Source of the DNA: Pedobacter psychrotolerans
Lineage (GTDB): Bacteria > Bacteroidota > Bacteroidia > Sphingobacteriales > Sphingobacteriaceae
Assembly (NCBI RefSeq): GCF_004340665.1
Contig: NZ_SLWO01000003.1
Coordinates: forward strand, 248,001-312,000
Direction of reading: 5' to 3'
Length of the DNA stretch: 64,000 bases
The position numbers and the translations under genes were made by a program. Under the pieces are notes generated by a model that did no database searches, was not told the origin of the DNA, and saw nothing but the letters and a program-made list of their open reading frames with translations. Shown here piece after piece: positions 26,209 to 35,688 of the stretch. How positions within the stretch are numbered: the stretch's first letter is position 1; each line of letters starts with the position of its first letter.

Positions 26209-27435
26209 TTACTGATTCGAAACCACTAAAAGTTCAAGATCTTTAAAAGGAAGGTTAAACATATCTGCCAGATCTTTATTGGTACAGTTTCCCTGATACA
26301 TGTAAAGTGCTTCACGAATACCTGGATTATTCCACACCATATTCATTAAGCCACCAAATTCGCCAATATCCAATAGAATAGGCGCAAAAATATTGGTGAG
26401 GGCATAGGAAGCAGTACGCGGCACTCTAGACGCAATATTAGGTACACAATAATGGATTACATCATGTTTTCTAAACGTAGGGTTCGTATGATTGGTCACT
26501 TCTGAAGTTTCAAAACAGCCTCCCTGATCTATGCTAATGTCTATAACAACGGAGTGAGGTTTCATTCTGGCCACTGTTTCCTCCATTACAATACAAGGAC
26601 TACGCCCGTGACTGGCACGGATGGCACCAATTACCACATCGCAGGTAACAATTGCTTTATTCAGCACAATGGGCTGCATTACAGAGGTAAAAACACGGCT
26701 TCCCAAATTATTTTGCAGCCGCCGTAAACGGTAAATTGAACTATCAAAAACCTTCACTTCAGCTCCAAGGGCCAAAGCCGTTCTGGCGGCATACTCGCCA
26801 ACGGTTCCGGCACCTAAAATCACGATTTCTGTAGGTGGAACTCCGGTGAATCCTCCAAGCATTAAACCTTTTCCTCCGGTTACATTGCTTAAATACTCCG
26901 CAGCAATTAAAATTGAAGTAGAACCTACAATTTCACTCATGGCCCGTACTACACTGAGCACATTTCCTTCATCACGCAGGTTTTCAAAGCATAAAGCATT
27001 AATTTTTTTATGCATTAATGCCTTTAAATAATCTTGCTTTAACGTGCCGGTTTGGAGTGATGAAATTAATGTTTGCCCTTTATGCATCAAAGCAATTTCC
27101 TCTAGCATAGGAGGCGCAATTTTCACAATGATATCAGAATCAAAAACTTCCTTTTTATCGTAAGCAATCTTAGCGCCTTGCTCGGCATATTCCGAATCAG
27201 AAAAATTAGCGGCAATACCCGCACCAGTTTCTAAAATTACCTGATGGCCATTATTAACCAATAAGGCAACAGATAGTGGCGTTAAAGCAATTCTATTTTC
27301 CTGAAATGAGATTTCTTTGGGTATTCCGATGTTCAGGCTATTTTTCCTGTTTCTGGTTTCTAGTGTCGCTTCTTGAGTTTGCAATAAACCCTGACGTGCG
27401 ATATCAGCCATTCCTTCGCGTATTCCTGTAGCCAT
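26209..27435 (-). CDS. ald: Alanine dehydrogenase
   Basis: 408 residues. The N-terminal substrate domain carries I-G-I-P-K-E and the catalytic region has G-Q-T-L-I-S-S-L-Q. The NAD-binding Rossmann motif is V-I-L-G-A-G-T-V-G-E-Y-A, followed by V-I-D-I-S-I-D-Q-G-G and N-H-T-N-P-T-F. The chain is about 35 residues longer than the common 370, due to an N-terminal extension; no better internal start is obvious. It interconverts L-alanine and pyruvate with NAD. It lies 71 bp downstream of tsaE and porX. Confidence 0.9.
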   Translation of the reverse strand: MATGIREGMADIARQGLLQTQEATLETRNRKNSLNIGIPKEISFQENRIALTPLSVALLVNNGHQVILETGAGIAANFSDSEYAEQGAKIAYDKKEVFDSDIIVKIAPPMLEEIALMHKGQTLISSLQTGTLKQDYLKALMHKKINALCFENLRDEGNVLSVVRAMSEIVGSTSILIAAEYLSNVTGGKGLMLGGFTGVPPTEIVILGAGTVGEYAARTALALGAEVKVFDSSIYRLRRLQNNLGSRVFTSVMQPIVLNKAIVTCDVVIGAIRASHGRSPCIVMEETVARMKPHSVVIDISIDQGGCFETSEVTNHTNPTFRKHDVIHYCVPNIASRVPRTASYALTNIFAPILLDIGEFGGLMNMVWNNPGIREALYMYQGNCTNKDLADMFNLPFKDLELLVVSNQ

Positions 27436-27506
27436 GCTGCTTTAAAGTATTTCTGTTTAAGGTTGTTCAAGGTACGGAAATTCTGGTAATTATTTAAGAT
27501 CAAATG

Positions 27507-27923
27507 TCATACCTTACTGAAATTGAACACCCTCCGGCTTTCATCCACAATGTTAATTTCTGTTTTGATTAAATGATCGGGCAACAATTCGGCTACCCTT
27601 TCCGGCCATTCAATTAAACAGATTCCACCACCGTAAAAATACTCTTCATAGCCTAAATCAAATGCTTCCTGGATATCCTTAATGCGGTAAAAATCGAAAT
27701 GATACACCGGTCCATTAGCGCTATCATATTCATTTACGATAGAATAAGTTGGACTTGATACGACATCATGAACACCTAAAACCTGACAAAAAGTTTTGAT
27801 GAAAGTGGTTTTACCCGCCCCCATATCACCATCAAAAATGAAAATTTTGTTTTCGCCTGCAAAAGTTAAAAGCTGCGCTGCTACCGAAGGTAAATCTGAT
27901 AAATTGTTAATGGCTATTTCCAT
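27507..27923 (-). CDS. tsaE: tRNA threonylcarbamoyladenosine biosynthesis ATPase TsaE
   Basis: 138 residues from the ATG at 27923; an upstream in-frame ATG at 27995 adds a poorly conserved 24-residue stretch and is rejected. P-loop G-D-M-G-A-G-K-T-T-F, then S-P-T-Y-S-I-V-N-E-Y and H-F-D-F-Y-R, all TsaE hallmarks, with L-I-E-W-P-E-R near the end. TsaE supports the TsaB/TsaD complex in t6A modification of ANN-decoding tRNAs. It sits between porX and ald. Confidence 0.95.
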   Translation of the reverse strand: MEIAINNLSDLPSVAAQLLTFAGENKIFIFDGDMGAGKTTFIKTFCQVLGVHDVVSSPTYSIVNEYDSANGPVYHFDFYRIKDIQEAFDLGYEEYFYGGGICLIEWPERVAELLPDHLIKTEINIVDESRRVFNFSKV

Positions 27924-27980
27924 CTTAAATAAATAAAGGCAAAAGTAATACATAATTGCATTGCTTTTGCCTTCTTTGTA

Positions 27981-28113
27981 TGTCATTCTGAGCACAGCGA
28001 AGAATCCATAACTTAATGCATACTATTCTAGCTTAACTTACTTTCTTTTTTTGTTGTGCAATATTAAAGTTTGTATTTCAATACTTGCAGATCCTTCCTA
28101 CGTCAGGATGACA
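27981..28113. repeat. Imperfect inverted element, GTCATTCTGAGC class
   Basis: Left part 27981-28006 starts TGTCATTCTGAGCACAGCG; right part about 28090-28113 ends CAGGATGACA, partly complementary. It resembles the dispersed elements at 50744 and 52337 but is more decayed. It lies between porX and tsaE. Confidence 0.55.
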
Positions 28114-28120
28114 GCCACCT

Positions 28121-29674
28121 TTATCTTGGCGAATACGTCACCACTGGAATAATCATTTCTTCTAATGAAATTCCACCATGCTGGAAAGTTTCATTATAGT
28201 AATTCACAAACTGATTGTAGTTATTTGGGTAAACAAAGTAACTGTCTTCACGAGCAAAAATGTAACTGCTACTGATGTTGATTTTCGGCAGTAATGCATC
28301 GTGAGGGTTTTTAATTAAAAAAACCTCTTTTGCATTGAAGTTTAAATTCCGTCCCTGCTTATATCTTAAGTTGGTGTTTGTAGCACGATCACCGATCACT
28401 TTTACTGGTTTTTTTACCCGAATGGTTCCATGATCGGTAGTAATCACCACCTTCACTTTTTTCTGAGATATCTTTTTCAATAAATCCCAAAGTGGTGAAT
28501 GTTCAAACCATGATAATGTTAATGAGCGATAAGCCGCATCATCATTAGCCAATTCACGAATCATTTGCATATCCGTACGGGCATGGCTCAACATATCCAC
28601 AAAATTGAAAACAATGGCATTGAAATCATTTTGTAATAAGTTATTGGTTTGATCAACCAAATCCTTACCCTGCTCAAAAGTTAAAATTTTATTATAGCTA
28701 AACTTACAATCCTTGCGAAGGTTACGTTTAATATTATCAGCTAAAAAAGCCTCTTCATGCATGTTTTTTCCACCTTCATCATCATCATTCTGCCATAATT
28801 GAGGGAAACGTTTTTCCATTTCCAAAGGCATTAAACCAGAAAATATCGCATTCCTTGCGTATTGTGTTGCTGTAGGAAGAATACTGGTATACATATCTTC
28901 CTCATCTATTCTGAAATATTCGGAGATTAAAGGGTTAATTATTTTCCATTGATCGTAACGTAAATTATCAATCAAAATGAAAAATACTGGTGTGGTATCA
29001 TTAATATGTGGAAAGGCTTTTTTCTTCAGCAATTCATTAGATAATAATGGCGCAGTATCTTTATTTTTAATCCAGTCCAGGTAATTTTCTTCTATAAATT
29101 TAGTAAATTGTGTATTGGCTTCCTGTTTTTGCATGGTTAAGATCTCATGCATCTGTGGGTCATCTAACTTTTCCAGTTCCAATTCCCAGAAAACAATTTT
29201 TTTATAAACATCAATCCATTCTTCGTAATTTAAACGATCGCCGAGTGTCATGCCTAAACGGCGAAAATCCTGCTGATAAGCCATGGATGTTTTTTCACTC
29301 ACTAGGCGTTTATTATCAATTAGCTTTTTGATCGTTAACAACACCTGTTTAGGATTAACAGGTTTAATCAGATAGTCATCAATTTTGCTCCCAATGGCAT
29401 CTTCCATCAGGTTTTCTTCCTCACTTTTGGTAATTAATACTACCGGAACATCAGGATTTAAATTTTTAATGGCTGAAAGCGTTTCGATTCCGCTCATGCC
29501 AGGCATGTTTTCATCAAGAAAAACAAGGTCGAAATGTGCTTTTCCGAAAGCTTCTAAAGCATCATTTCCGTTGGTAAAGGTGGTTACATCATAACCTTTA
29601 TCGTTTAATAATAATATATGGGGTTTTAGCAAGTCGATTTCATCATCGGCCCACAATATTTTAGTTTCTTGCAT
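28121..29674 (-). CDS. porX: PorX: response regulator with PglZ domain (type IX secretion regulation)
   Basis: 517 residues. The N-terminal receiver has D10-D11, acceptor D54 (F-L-D-E-N-M-P-G-M-S-G) and K-P-V. A helical middle section precedes the alkaline-phosphatase-superfamily PglZ domain, with F-I-L-I-D-N-L-R-Y-D-Q-W and V-I-T-T-D-H-G-T-I as metal-site motifs. Length and order match PorX, the Bacteroidetes regulator tied to type IX secretion through PorY and SigP in Porphyromonas; its PglZ part has been reported to act as a phosphodiesterase on oligonucleotides. Its kinase partner is not next to it. It diverges from the HD-domain gene. Confidence 0.92.
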   Translation of the reverse strand: MQETKILWADDEIDLLKPHILLLNDKGYDVTTFTNGNDALEAFGKAHFDLVFLDENMPGMSGIETLSAIKNLNPDVPVVLITKSEEENLMEDAIGSKIDDYLIKPVNPKQVLLTIKKLIDNKRLVSEKTSMAYQQDFRRLGMTLGDRLNYEEWIDVYKKIVFWELELEKLDDPQMHEILTMQKQEANTQFTKFIEENYLDWIKNKDTAPLLSNELLKKKAFPHINDTTPVFFILIDNLRYDQWKIINPLISEYFRIDEEDMYTSILPTATQYARNAIFSGLMPLEMEKRFPQLWQNDDDEGGKNMHEEAFLADNIKRNLRKDCKFSYNKILTFEQGKDLVDQTNNLLQNDFNAIVFNFVDMLSHARTDMQMIRELANDDAAYRSLTLSWFEHSPLWDLLKKISQKKVKVVITTDHGTIRVKKPVKVIGDRATNTNLRYKQGRNLNFNAKEVFLIKNPHDALLPKINISSSYIFAREDSYFVYPNNYNQFVNYYNETFQHGGISLEEMIIPVVTYSPR

Positions 29675-29784
29675 GTTTTTGTAAAAATAAATATCTATTG
29701 CCTTTTATTTTGGCAGGTAAATCAAACTATAAATAAAAATAGCAATTTTTGTACCGTATCTATCTATTTAACTATTTTTAACGA

Positions 29785-31008
29785 TTGAATAAAAAGAAAA
29801 TCATAAATGATCCCGTTTACGGCTTCATTAGTATTCCATCTGAATTGGTTTACGATGTCATTTCGCATCCCTATTTCCAGCGATTGCGTTACATTAAGCA
29901 ACTTGGGATGACGCATCTGGTTTATCCAGGCGCTTTACATACCCGTTTCCATCATGCTTTGGGTGCAATGCATTTAATGGCTTTGGCTATTGAAGTTTTA
30001 AGAAGCAAAGGACATGTTATTACTGAAGGTGAAGAGGAAGCAGCTACTTTGGCTATTTTACTACACGATATTGGTCATGGTCCTTTCTCGCATGCTTTAG
30101 AGCATTCATTGGTTACGGGCATCAGGCATGAAGATATATCAGCAAAACTGATGGATGATCTGAATCATCATTTTAATGGAAAGCTGACACATGCCATTGA
30201 GGTTTTTAACGGAACCTATCCTAAAAAGTTTCTTTATCAATTGATTTCTGGTCAACTGGATTTAGATAGAATGGATTATCTGAATCGCGATAGCTTTTTT
30301 ACAGGCGTAAGCGAAGGTGTAATCAGTTTCGATCGCATTATTAAAATGTTTAATATTTTTGATGATAACCTCGTGATTGAAGAAAAGGGGATTTATTCTA
30401 TTGAAAAATTCCTGATTGCCAGGAGGCTAATGTATTGGCAGGTTTATCTGCATAAAACGGTAATTTCTGGCGAAATGATTCTGGTAAAATTACTGGAAAG
30501 GGCCAAAGAACTTTCTGCAGCTGGCGAAAACCTTTTTGCATCACCATCATTAAATCACTTTTTACAGCAAAACATTAACGAACTCAATTTCTTTTCTAAC
30601 CACATCAATCTGGAGCATTTTACCAATCTGGATGATCAGGATATTTATGCTGCTGTAAAAGTTTGGGTAAAACATCCAGACAAAATATTGTCTACGCTTT
30701 GTCAAATGCTTACTTCCAGAAATCTTTATAAAGTTGAAATGGGTAATGCAATGGCAGACGAAGATCGGGTTGCATCTTTAAAAAACGCAGCCGTACACCT
30801 TTTAGGGATAACCCCTGAAGAGGCACGATACTTTGTTTTTACCAGCGCTATTCAAAACCGGGCCTATAATGCCGGTGTTGGAAACATTAAAATTTTAATG
30901 AAAAATAACGATATTGTTGATATTGCAAAGGCTTCAGATTTATCAAACCTGGAGTCGCTACAAAAAACTGTTGAGAAGTATGTTCTCTGCTACCCACGAG
31001 GGATTTAA
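29785..31008 (+). CDS. HD-domain phosphohydrolase, dNTPase/SAMHD1-like (TTG start)
   Basis: 407 residues. HD motifs: H-T-R-F-H-H-A-L-G, then L-L-H-D-I-G-H-G-P-F-S-H and D-L-D-R-M-D-Y-L-N-R-D-S. This is the pattern of the YwfO/SAMHD1-like group that hydrolyses (d)NTPs or related phosphates. The start is TTG at 29785: an in-frame TAA lies at 29779 and the conserved N-terminus N-D-P-V-Y-G-F-I begins seven residues in. First gene of the plus-strand run leading into the lipid A genes, 122 bp before lpxD. Confidence 0.9.
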   Translation: MNKKKIINDPVYGFISIPSELVYDVISHPYFQRLRYIKQLGMTHLVYPGALHTRFHHALGAMHLMALAIEVLRSKGHVITEGEEEAATLAILLHDIGHGPFSHALEHSLVTGIRHEDISAKLMDDLNHHFNGKLTHAIEVFNGTYPKKFLYQLISGQLDLDRMDYLNRDSFFTGVSEGVISFDRIIKMFNIFDDNLVIEEKGIYSIEKFLIARRLMYWQVYLHKTVISGEMILVKLLERAKELSAAGENLFASPSLNHFLQQNINELNFFSNHINLEHFTNLDDQDIYAAVKVWVKHPDKILSTLCQMLTSRNLYKVEMGNAMADEDRVASLKNAAVHLLGITPEEARYFVFTSAIQNRAYNAGVGNIKILMKNNDIVDIAKASDLSNLESLQKTVEKYVLCYPRGI

Positions 31009-31095
31009 GATTAATTAACAAAATATTTGACTTTTACTGCCGTTTTAAGTCTTACTATTGTGTAAAATATACACGGCTTAACCCTTACAGGTTTT

Positions 31096-31126
31096 TTTGT
31101 TCATATCAATTTAACATATACCTTTG
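31096..31126 (+). promoter_or_regulatory. lpxD promoter, near-consensus
   Basis: TTTG (31096-31099), 19-nt spacer, TACCTTTG (31119-31126). The ATG of lpxD follows only 4 nt later, so the transcript should be leaderless or nearly so. Confidence 0.8.
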
Positions 31127-31130
31127 TACG

Positions 31131-32207
31131 ATGCAATTTACTGCAAAGCAGATAAGCGAGTTTTTAGAAGGTTCCATTGATGGCAACCCAGACGTAGCCA
31201 TTACTGAACTTTCCAAAATAGAAGACGGGAAAGAAGGCTCATTGTCTTTTCTTTCTAACCCTAAATACGAGAACTTTTTGTATTCCACGCAGGCATCAGT
31301 GGTAATCGTTTCAAAAGATTTTACGCCTAACCAACCTTTTACCAGTACATTGATTCGTGTGGATAACCCATACAGTTCATTTACCATTTTACTGGATAAG
31401 TATAACGAAGCCATGAATGCACAGGGTGCCTTATCTGGAATAGATAAACTGGCCTTCGTTCATCCTACGGCAAAGATCGGATCAAATGTATTTATTGATG
31501 CCTTCGCTTATGTTGCTGAAAATGTTGTGATTGGCGACGGTTGTCGACTTAGTGCTCAAACTTTTGTAGGGGCTAATACCAAAATTGGCGAGAACAGCAT
31601 TTTTTTTCCAGGCGTTAAAATTTATCATAACGCCGTGATCGGAAGCAGGGTAACCATTCATGCCAATACTGTAATTGGCAGTGATGGCTTTGGTTTTGCA
31701 CCACAAAAAGATGGAACTTATAATAAGATCCCTCAAATTGGAAATGTCATTATTGAAGATGACGTGGAAATTGGGGCCAATACTACGGTAGACCGTGCAA
31801 CCATGGGATCTACGATCATTAAAAAAGGTGCAAAAATTGATAACCTTATCCAGATTGCACATAATGTTGAAATTGGTGAGAATACCGTTTTAGCTGCACA
31901 GTCTGGTATATCTGGCAGTACAAAAATTGGCCCGAATAGCGTTGTGGGCGGACAGGTAGGTATTGCTGGTCATCTAACCTTAGCAAAAGGCACTCAAATC
32001 GGTGCACAAGCTGGTATCAACTTTAACATCACAGAAGAAAACAAACAATGGCATGGTAGTCCGGCGCAACCTTTGCGCAACTGGATGCGGGCATCCGTAA
32101 TTTTTAAACACCTGCCGGATGTGGAAAAAAGAATAAATATACTCGAAGAAGAATTGAAAAAGCTTACGGCTGAATTGGAAAAGAATACAATACACAATGA
32201 ACGTTAG
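31131..32207 (+). CDS. lpxD: UDP-3-O-(3-hydroxyacyl)glucosamine N-acyltransferase
   Basis: 358 residues. The N-terminal LpxD domain (about 1-105) is followed by a left-handed beta helix of hexapeptide repeats (I-G-x-N-x-x-I type) to about 310 and a C-terminal helix. The catalytic His lies in I-Q-I-A-H-N-V and the binding loop in D-G-F-G-F-A-P. It adds the second acyl chain in lipid A synthesis. It overlaps lpxC-fabZ by 11 bp. Confidence 0.96.
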   Translation: MQFTAKQISEFLEGSIDGNPDVAITELSKIEDGKEGSLSFLSNPKYENFLYSTQASVVIVSKDFTPNQPFTSTLIRVDNPYSSFTILLDKYNEAMNAQGALSGIDKLAFVHPTAKIGSNVFIDAFAYVAENVVIGDGCRLSAQTFVGANTKIGENSIFFPGVKIYHNAVIGSRVTIHANTVIGSDGFGFAPQKDGTYNKIPQIGNVIIEDDVEIGANTTVDRATMGSTIIKKGAKIDNLIQIAHNVEIGENTVLAAQSGISGSTKIGPNSVVGGQVGIAGHLTLAKGTQIGAQAGINFNITEENKQWHGSPAQPLRNWMRASVIFKHLPDVEKRINILEEELKKLTAELEKNTIHNER

Positions 32208-33612
32208 ACAGAAAACGATTAAACAAGAAGTATCAGCATCTGGTGTTGGTTTACATACGGGCGCTAATGTGACTTTAACATTTTGCCCTGCACCTGAAAA
32301 TCATGGGTTTAAATTTCAACGTATTGATTTAGATGGTCACCCTATTATTGATGCAGACGCAGATAATGTAACAGACACTTCCCGTGGTACCACCATTGCT
32401 CAGAATGGAGCCAGCGTAAGTACGATAGAACATGTTATGGCATCTCTTGTAGGTATGGATTTAGATAACATCCTGATCAAACTTGATGGACCTGAAACAC
32501 CTATCATGGATGGTAGCTCTATTCAGTTTATTGATATATTGGAAGAAGTTGGAACGGTTGAGCAAAATGCAGATCGTGAATATTTCACTATTCCCCATAA
32601 CATCACTTATACAGAAGAAGATAGAAAGGTAGAAATTGTAGCGATGCCGCTCGATGATTATCGTTTTACTTGTATGATTGACTATAACTCGCCAGTTTTA
32701 GGCAGTCAACATGCCGGGATTAATACCATTGCAGAGTTTAAAAAGGAAATCGCTTCCTGCCGTACGTTCTGTTTTTTACATGAATTAGAATATCAACTAT
32801 CGCATAACTTAATTAAAGGTGGCGATTTAAATAATGCAATTGTTATAGTAGATAAAGAGGTAACAAAGGATGAATTAAGCCATCTTGCCAAGCTTTTTAA
32901 CCGTGCAGACATTGATGTGGCTCCACAGGGAATCTTAAATAACATGGAGCTACGTTACCAGAATGAGCCAGCCCGTCATAAATTATTAGATATGATTGGC
33001 GATTTAGCTTTGGTGGGGATGCATTTAAAAGGCCATATTATGGCTGCCCGTCCGGGCCATGCCGCAAACGTTGCCTTTGCAAAGAAAATTAAAGCAGCCA
33101 TTAAAAAAGAGAAAAACAAAAAAATTCAAAAGGTGTACGATCCAAGTGCAAAACCATTATATGATATCAATCAGGTAATGGACATTTTGCCTCATCGTCA
33201 GCCGTTTTTATTTGTAGATAAAATTTTAGAACTATCCAAAAACCATGTGGTTGGCGTTAAAAACGTCACCATGAATGAGGAGTTTTTCAAAGGTCATTTT
33301 CCTGGCGCACCGGTTTTTCCAGGTGTGATTCAAATAGAAGCCATGGCTCAGGTTGGAGGTATTTTAGTTTTAAGTACTGTACCAGATCCGAGAAATTATC
33401 TTACTTATTTCTTAAAAATAGATAACGTTCGCTTTAGGGCTCAGGTTCTTCCTGGCGATACGATTGTTTTCCGTTGTGACTTACTAGAACCAATCAGGAG
33501 AGGTATTGCTCAAATGAAAGGTGTAGGTATGGTAGGCGAGAAAATTGTTGTCGAAGCCGAAATGATGGCTCAAATTGCAAAAGTTAAACAAACAGAACCA
33601 TCCGAATCATGA
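32197..33612 (+). CDS. lpxC-fabZ: Bifunctional LpxC deacetylase / FabZ dehydratase
   Basis: 471 residues, a fusion. LpxC (about 1-310): zinc His in E-H-V-M-A-S-L and in G-M-H-L-K-G-H, with G-L-H-T-G near the start and H-K-L-L-D-M-I-G-D. FabZ (about 325-465): L-P-H-R-Q-P-F-L-F-V-D, then G-H-F-P-G-A-P-V-F-P-G-V with catalytic His and E-A-M-A-Q. LpxC commits UDP-acyl-GlcNAc to lipid A; FabZ dehydrates 3-hydroxyacyl-ACP, so the fusion joins two users of the same 3-hydroxyacyl-ACP pool. The fusion is known in Bacteroidetes. It overlaps lpxA by 4 bp. Confidence 0.97.
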   Translation: MNVRQKTIKQEVSASGVGLHTGANVTLTFCPAPENHGFKFQRIDLDGHPIIDADADNVTDTSRGTTIAQNGASVSTIEHVMASLVGMDLDNILIKLDGPETPIMDGSSIQFIDILEEVGTVEQNADREYFTIPHNITYTEEDRKVEIVAMPLDDYRFTCMIDYNSPVLGSQHAGINTIAEFKKEIASCRTFCFLHELEYQLSHNLIKGGDLNNAIVIVDKEVTKDELSHLAKLFNRADIDVAPQGILNNMELRYQNEPARHKLLDMIGDLALVGMHLKGHIMAARPGHAANVAFAKKIKAAIKKEKNKKIQKVYDPSAKPLYDINQVMDILPHRQPFLFVDKILELSKNHVVGVKNVTMNEEFFKGHFPGAPVFPGVIQIEAMAQVGGILVLSTVPDPRNYLTYFLKIDNVRFRAQVLPGDTIVFRCDLLEPIRRGIAQMKGVGMVGEKIVVEAEMMAQIAKVKQTEPSES

Positions 33613-34394
33613 TACAACCTTTAGCATATATACACCCACAGGCAAAAATTGCCGAAAACGTAGTAATAGAACCCTTTGTAGTGATACATAAGGATGTTGT
33701 GATTGGCGAAGGAACATGGATTGGTTCGAATGTGACCATTATGGATGGCGCCAGGATCGGCAAAAACTGTCGTATTTTTCCTGGAGCAGTAATCTCCGGA
33801 GAACCTCAGGATTTAAAATTCGCCGGAGAAGTAACCACAGCAGAAATCGGTGATAACACAACCATCCGTGAATGCGTAACGATTAATCGTGGCACAAAAG
33901 ATAAATGGAAAACTGTTATCGGCAGTAATTGCTTAATTCAAGCCTATTCTCATATTGCGCATGATTGTGAGGTGGGTAATAACTGTATTTTTTCAAACAG
34001 CACCACACTAGCTGGACACATTACGATTGGAAATAATGTTGTTTTGGCTGGCTTAGTAGCTATTCATCAATTTGTTAAAGTAGGTTCTTACGCATTCGTA
34101 ACCGGTGGATCATTAGTTCGTAAAGATGTGCCTCCATATGTTAAGGCCGCACGCGAGCCTCTTTCTTATGCTGGGATCAATTCTGTAGGTTTGCGCCGAA
34201 GAGGTTTTACCAATGAACAGATCGACGAAATCCAGGAAATTTACCGTGTACTTTTTGTAAAGCACAATAATGTAACCAAAGCTTTAGACATGATTGAGGC
34301 AGAATTTAAGCCTACGGAGATTCGTGATGAGATTGTAGATTTCATCCGCAATTCTAACCGTGGTGTGATGAAAGGCTTCGGGATGGGTAGCTAA
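33609..34394 (+). CDS. lpxA: UDP-N-acetylglucosamine O-acyltransferase
   Basis: 261 residues. Hexapeptide beta helix over about 1-185, with the catalytic His expected in Y-S-H-I-A-H-D-C-E. The C-terminal helical domain (F-T-N-E-Q-I-D-E-I-Q) is typical of LpxA. First acyl transfer of lipid A synthesis. Start overlaps the lpxC-fabZ stop (ATGA). Downstream 34395-34515 holds only short GGTTTAGGG-like iterations. Confidence 0.96.
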   Translation: MIQPLAYIHPQAKIAENVVIEPFVVIHKDVVIGEGTWIGSNVTIMDGARIGKNCRIFPGAVISGEPQDLKFAGEVTTAEIGDNTTIRECVTINRGTKDKWKTVIGSNCLIQAYSHIAHDCEVGNNCIFSNSTTLAGHITIGNNVVLAGLVAIHQFVKVGSYAFVTGGSLVRKDVPPYVKAAREPLSYAGINSVGLRRRGFTNEQIDEIQEIYRVLFVKHNNVTKALDMIEAEFKPTEIRDEIVDFIRNSNRGVMKGFGMGS

Positions 34395-34515
34395 AGGTTT
34401 AAGGTTTAGGGTTAACTTGAGGTTTCTAATTAAGTTTGACTATCCCCGAAAATAAAACTAAAGTTTATCGTTAAAATTTAGATGTTCTTAAGAGCTGACA
34501 TCGTGATCATATCGG

Positions 34516-34989
34516 ATGAGTAATATAACGCTAATTAGAACAAATTCAGATCTAATTGATTTTAGACAGTTGGTGGCTTTGCTAGATAAAGATTTAGCCA
34601 TAAGAGATGGTGATGACCATGCTTTTTATTCGCAGTTTAATAAAATAGATGCGATTAAAGAAGTTGTGGTGGCTTATCAGAATGAAATTTCTATTGGCTG
34701 CGGCGCCATAAAACCTTTCTCTAATACCGCTGTAGAAATTAAACGCATGTTTGTTCATCCCGATTATAGAAACCAAGGCATTGCGGCTAAAATGCTTAAT
34801 GTGCTTGAAGGATGGGCATTAGAACTTGGATATACTGAATGCGTGCTGGAAACTGGTAAAATGCAACCTGAAGCCATTGCACTCTATCAAAAAGTTGGTT
34901 ATCAGATTACGCCAAATTATGGCCAGTATATTGGTGTAGATAACAGCGTTTGCATGGCAAAACTGTTAAACACTTCCCAAACGGCATAA
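34516..34989 (+). CDS. GNAT-family N-acetyltransferase
   Basis: 157 residues. Acetyl-CoA-binding motif A is M-F-V-H-P-D-Y-R-N-Q-G-I-A-A-K-M; the C-terminal part has L-E-T-G-K-M-Q-P-E-A-I-A-L-Y-Q-K-V-G-Y. A small single-domain enzyme; the amine substrate cannot be read. It precedes the ABC ATPase gene by 6 bp. Confidence 0.88.
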   Translation: MSNITLIRTNSDLIDFRQLVALLDKDLAIRDGDDHAFYSQFNKIDAIKEVVVAYQNEISIGCGAIKPFSNTAVEIKRMFVHPDYRNQGIAAKMLNVLEGWALELGYTECVLETGKMQPEAIALYQKVGYQITPNYGQYIGVDNSVCMAKLLNTSQTA

Positions 34990-34995
34990 CGATTA

Positions 34996-35610
34996 ATGAA
35001 GATAACTTTAAACAATGTTGGCAGAAGATTTAATAAGGAGTGGATTTTCAGAGGCTTAACTACTGAATTTACATCTGGAAACAGTTATGCCATTTTAGGT
35101 CCAAATGGTTCAGGTAAATCAACTTTACTAAGTGTATTAACCGGAAGTTTATCTCCATCGGAAGGCGAAATATTTTTTTCAGCAGATAAAGATATTCCTG
35201 TTGAAGACATTTACCAGCAGATTAGTTTAGCGGCACCTTATTTGGAACTGGTAGAGACTTTCACCTTAACTGAAATTATCGATTTTCATTTTAAGTTTAA
35301 AAATTTTGCACCAGGTATTAATTGCAAATCACTTATATCCATTCTTGGCCTGGAAAAATCAGCTAATAAAGAAATTAAATATTTTTCTTCAGGAATGAAG
35401 CAAAGAACTAAGCTGGCCCTGGCTTGCTGCTCGGACTCTCCTATCCTATTTTTAGATGAACCAACCAGTAATTTAGATGTTCAGGGTGAAGATTGGTATC
35501 GGGAGTTAATCAAAAACTTCACTAAAGACAGGTTGACTATTATAGGCTCCAATCAATTTCGCGAATATGAATTTTGCAATATTCAGATACAAATCGCTGA
35601 TTATAAGTAG
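34996..35610 (+). CDS. ABC transporter ATP-binding protein, no permease nearby
   Basis: 204 residues. Walker A G-P-N-G-S-G-K-S-T, signature F-S-S-G-M-K-Q-R, Walker B I-L-F-L-D-E-P-T-S-N-L-D. The usual switch histidine after Walker B is missing: the strand reads T-I-I-G-S-N-Q instead of ending in T-H. No membrane subunit is encoded within several genes. It could serve a distant permease or have a non-transport role. Six bp after the GNAT gene. Confidence 0.88.
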   Translation: MKITLNNVGRRFNKEWIFRGLTTEFTSGNSYAILGPNGSGKSTLLSVLTGSLSPSEGEIFFSADKDIPVEDIYQQISLAAPYLELVETFTLTEIIDFHFKFKNFAPGINCKSLISILGLEKSANKEIKYFSSGMKQRTKLALACCSDSPILFLDEPTSNLDVQGEDWYRELIKNFTKDRLTIIGSNQFREYEFCNIQIQIADYK

Positions 35611-35688
35611 TATAATTTAGTTAACACACCCTTCCATAATACCTTTTTTGTCATCCATTTGTATTATAAAATAATTTTTAATAAAATA

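Noticed and set aside
28121..29674. PglZ as part of a BREX antiphage system
   Set aside because: The protein begins with a receiver domain and matches PorX; no brxC, pglX or Lon-like genes are near.
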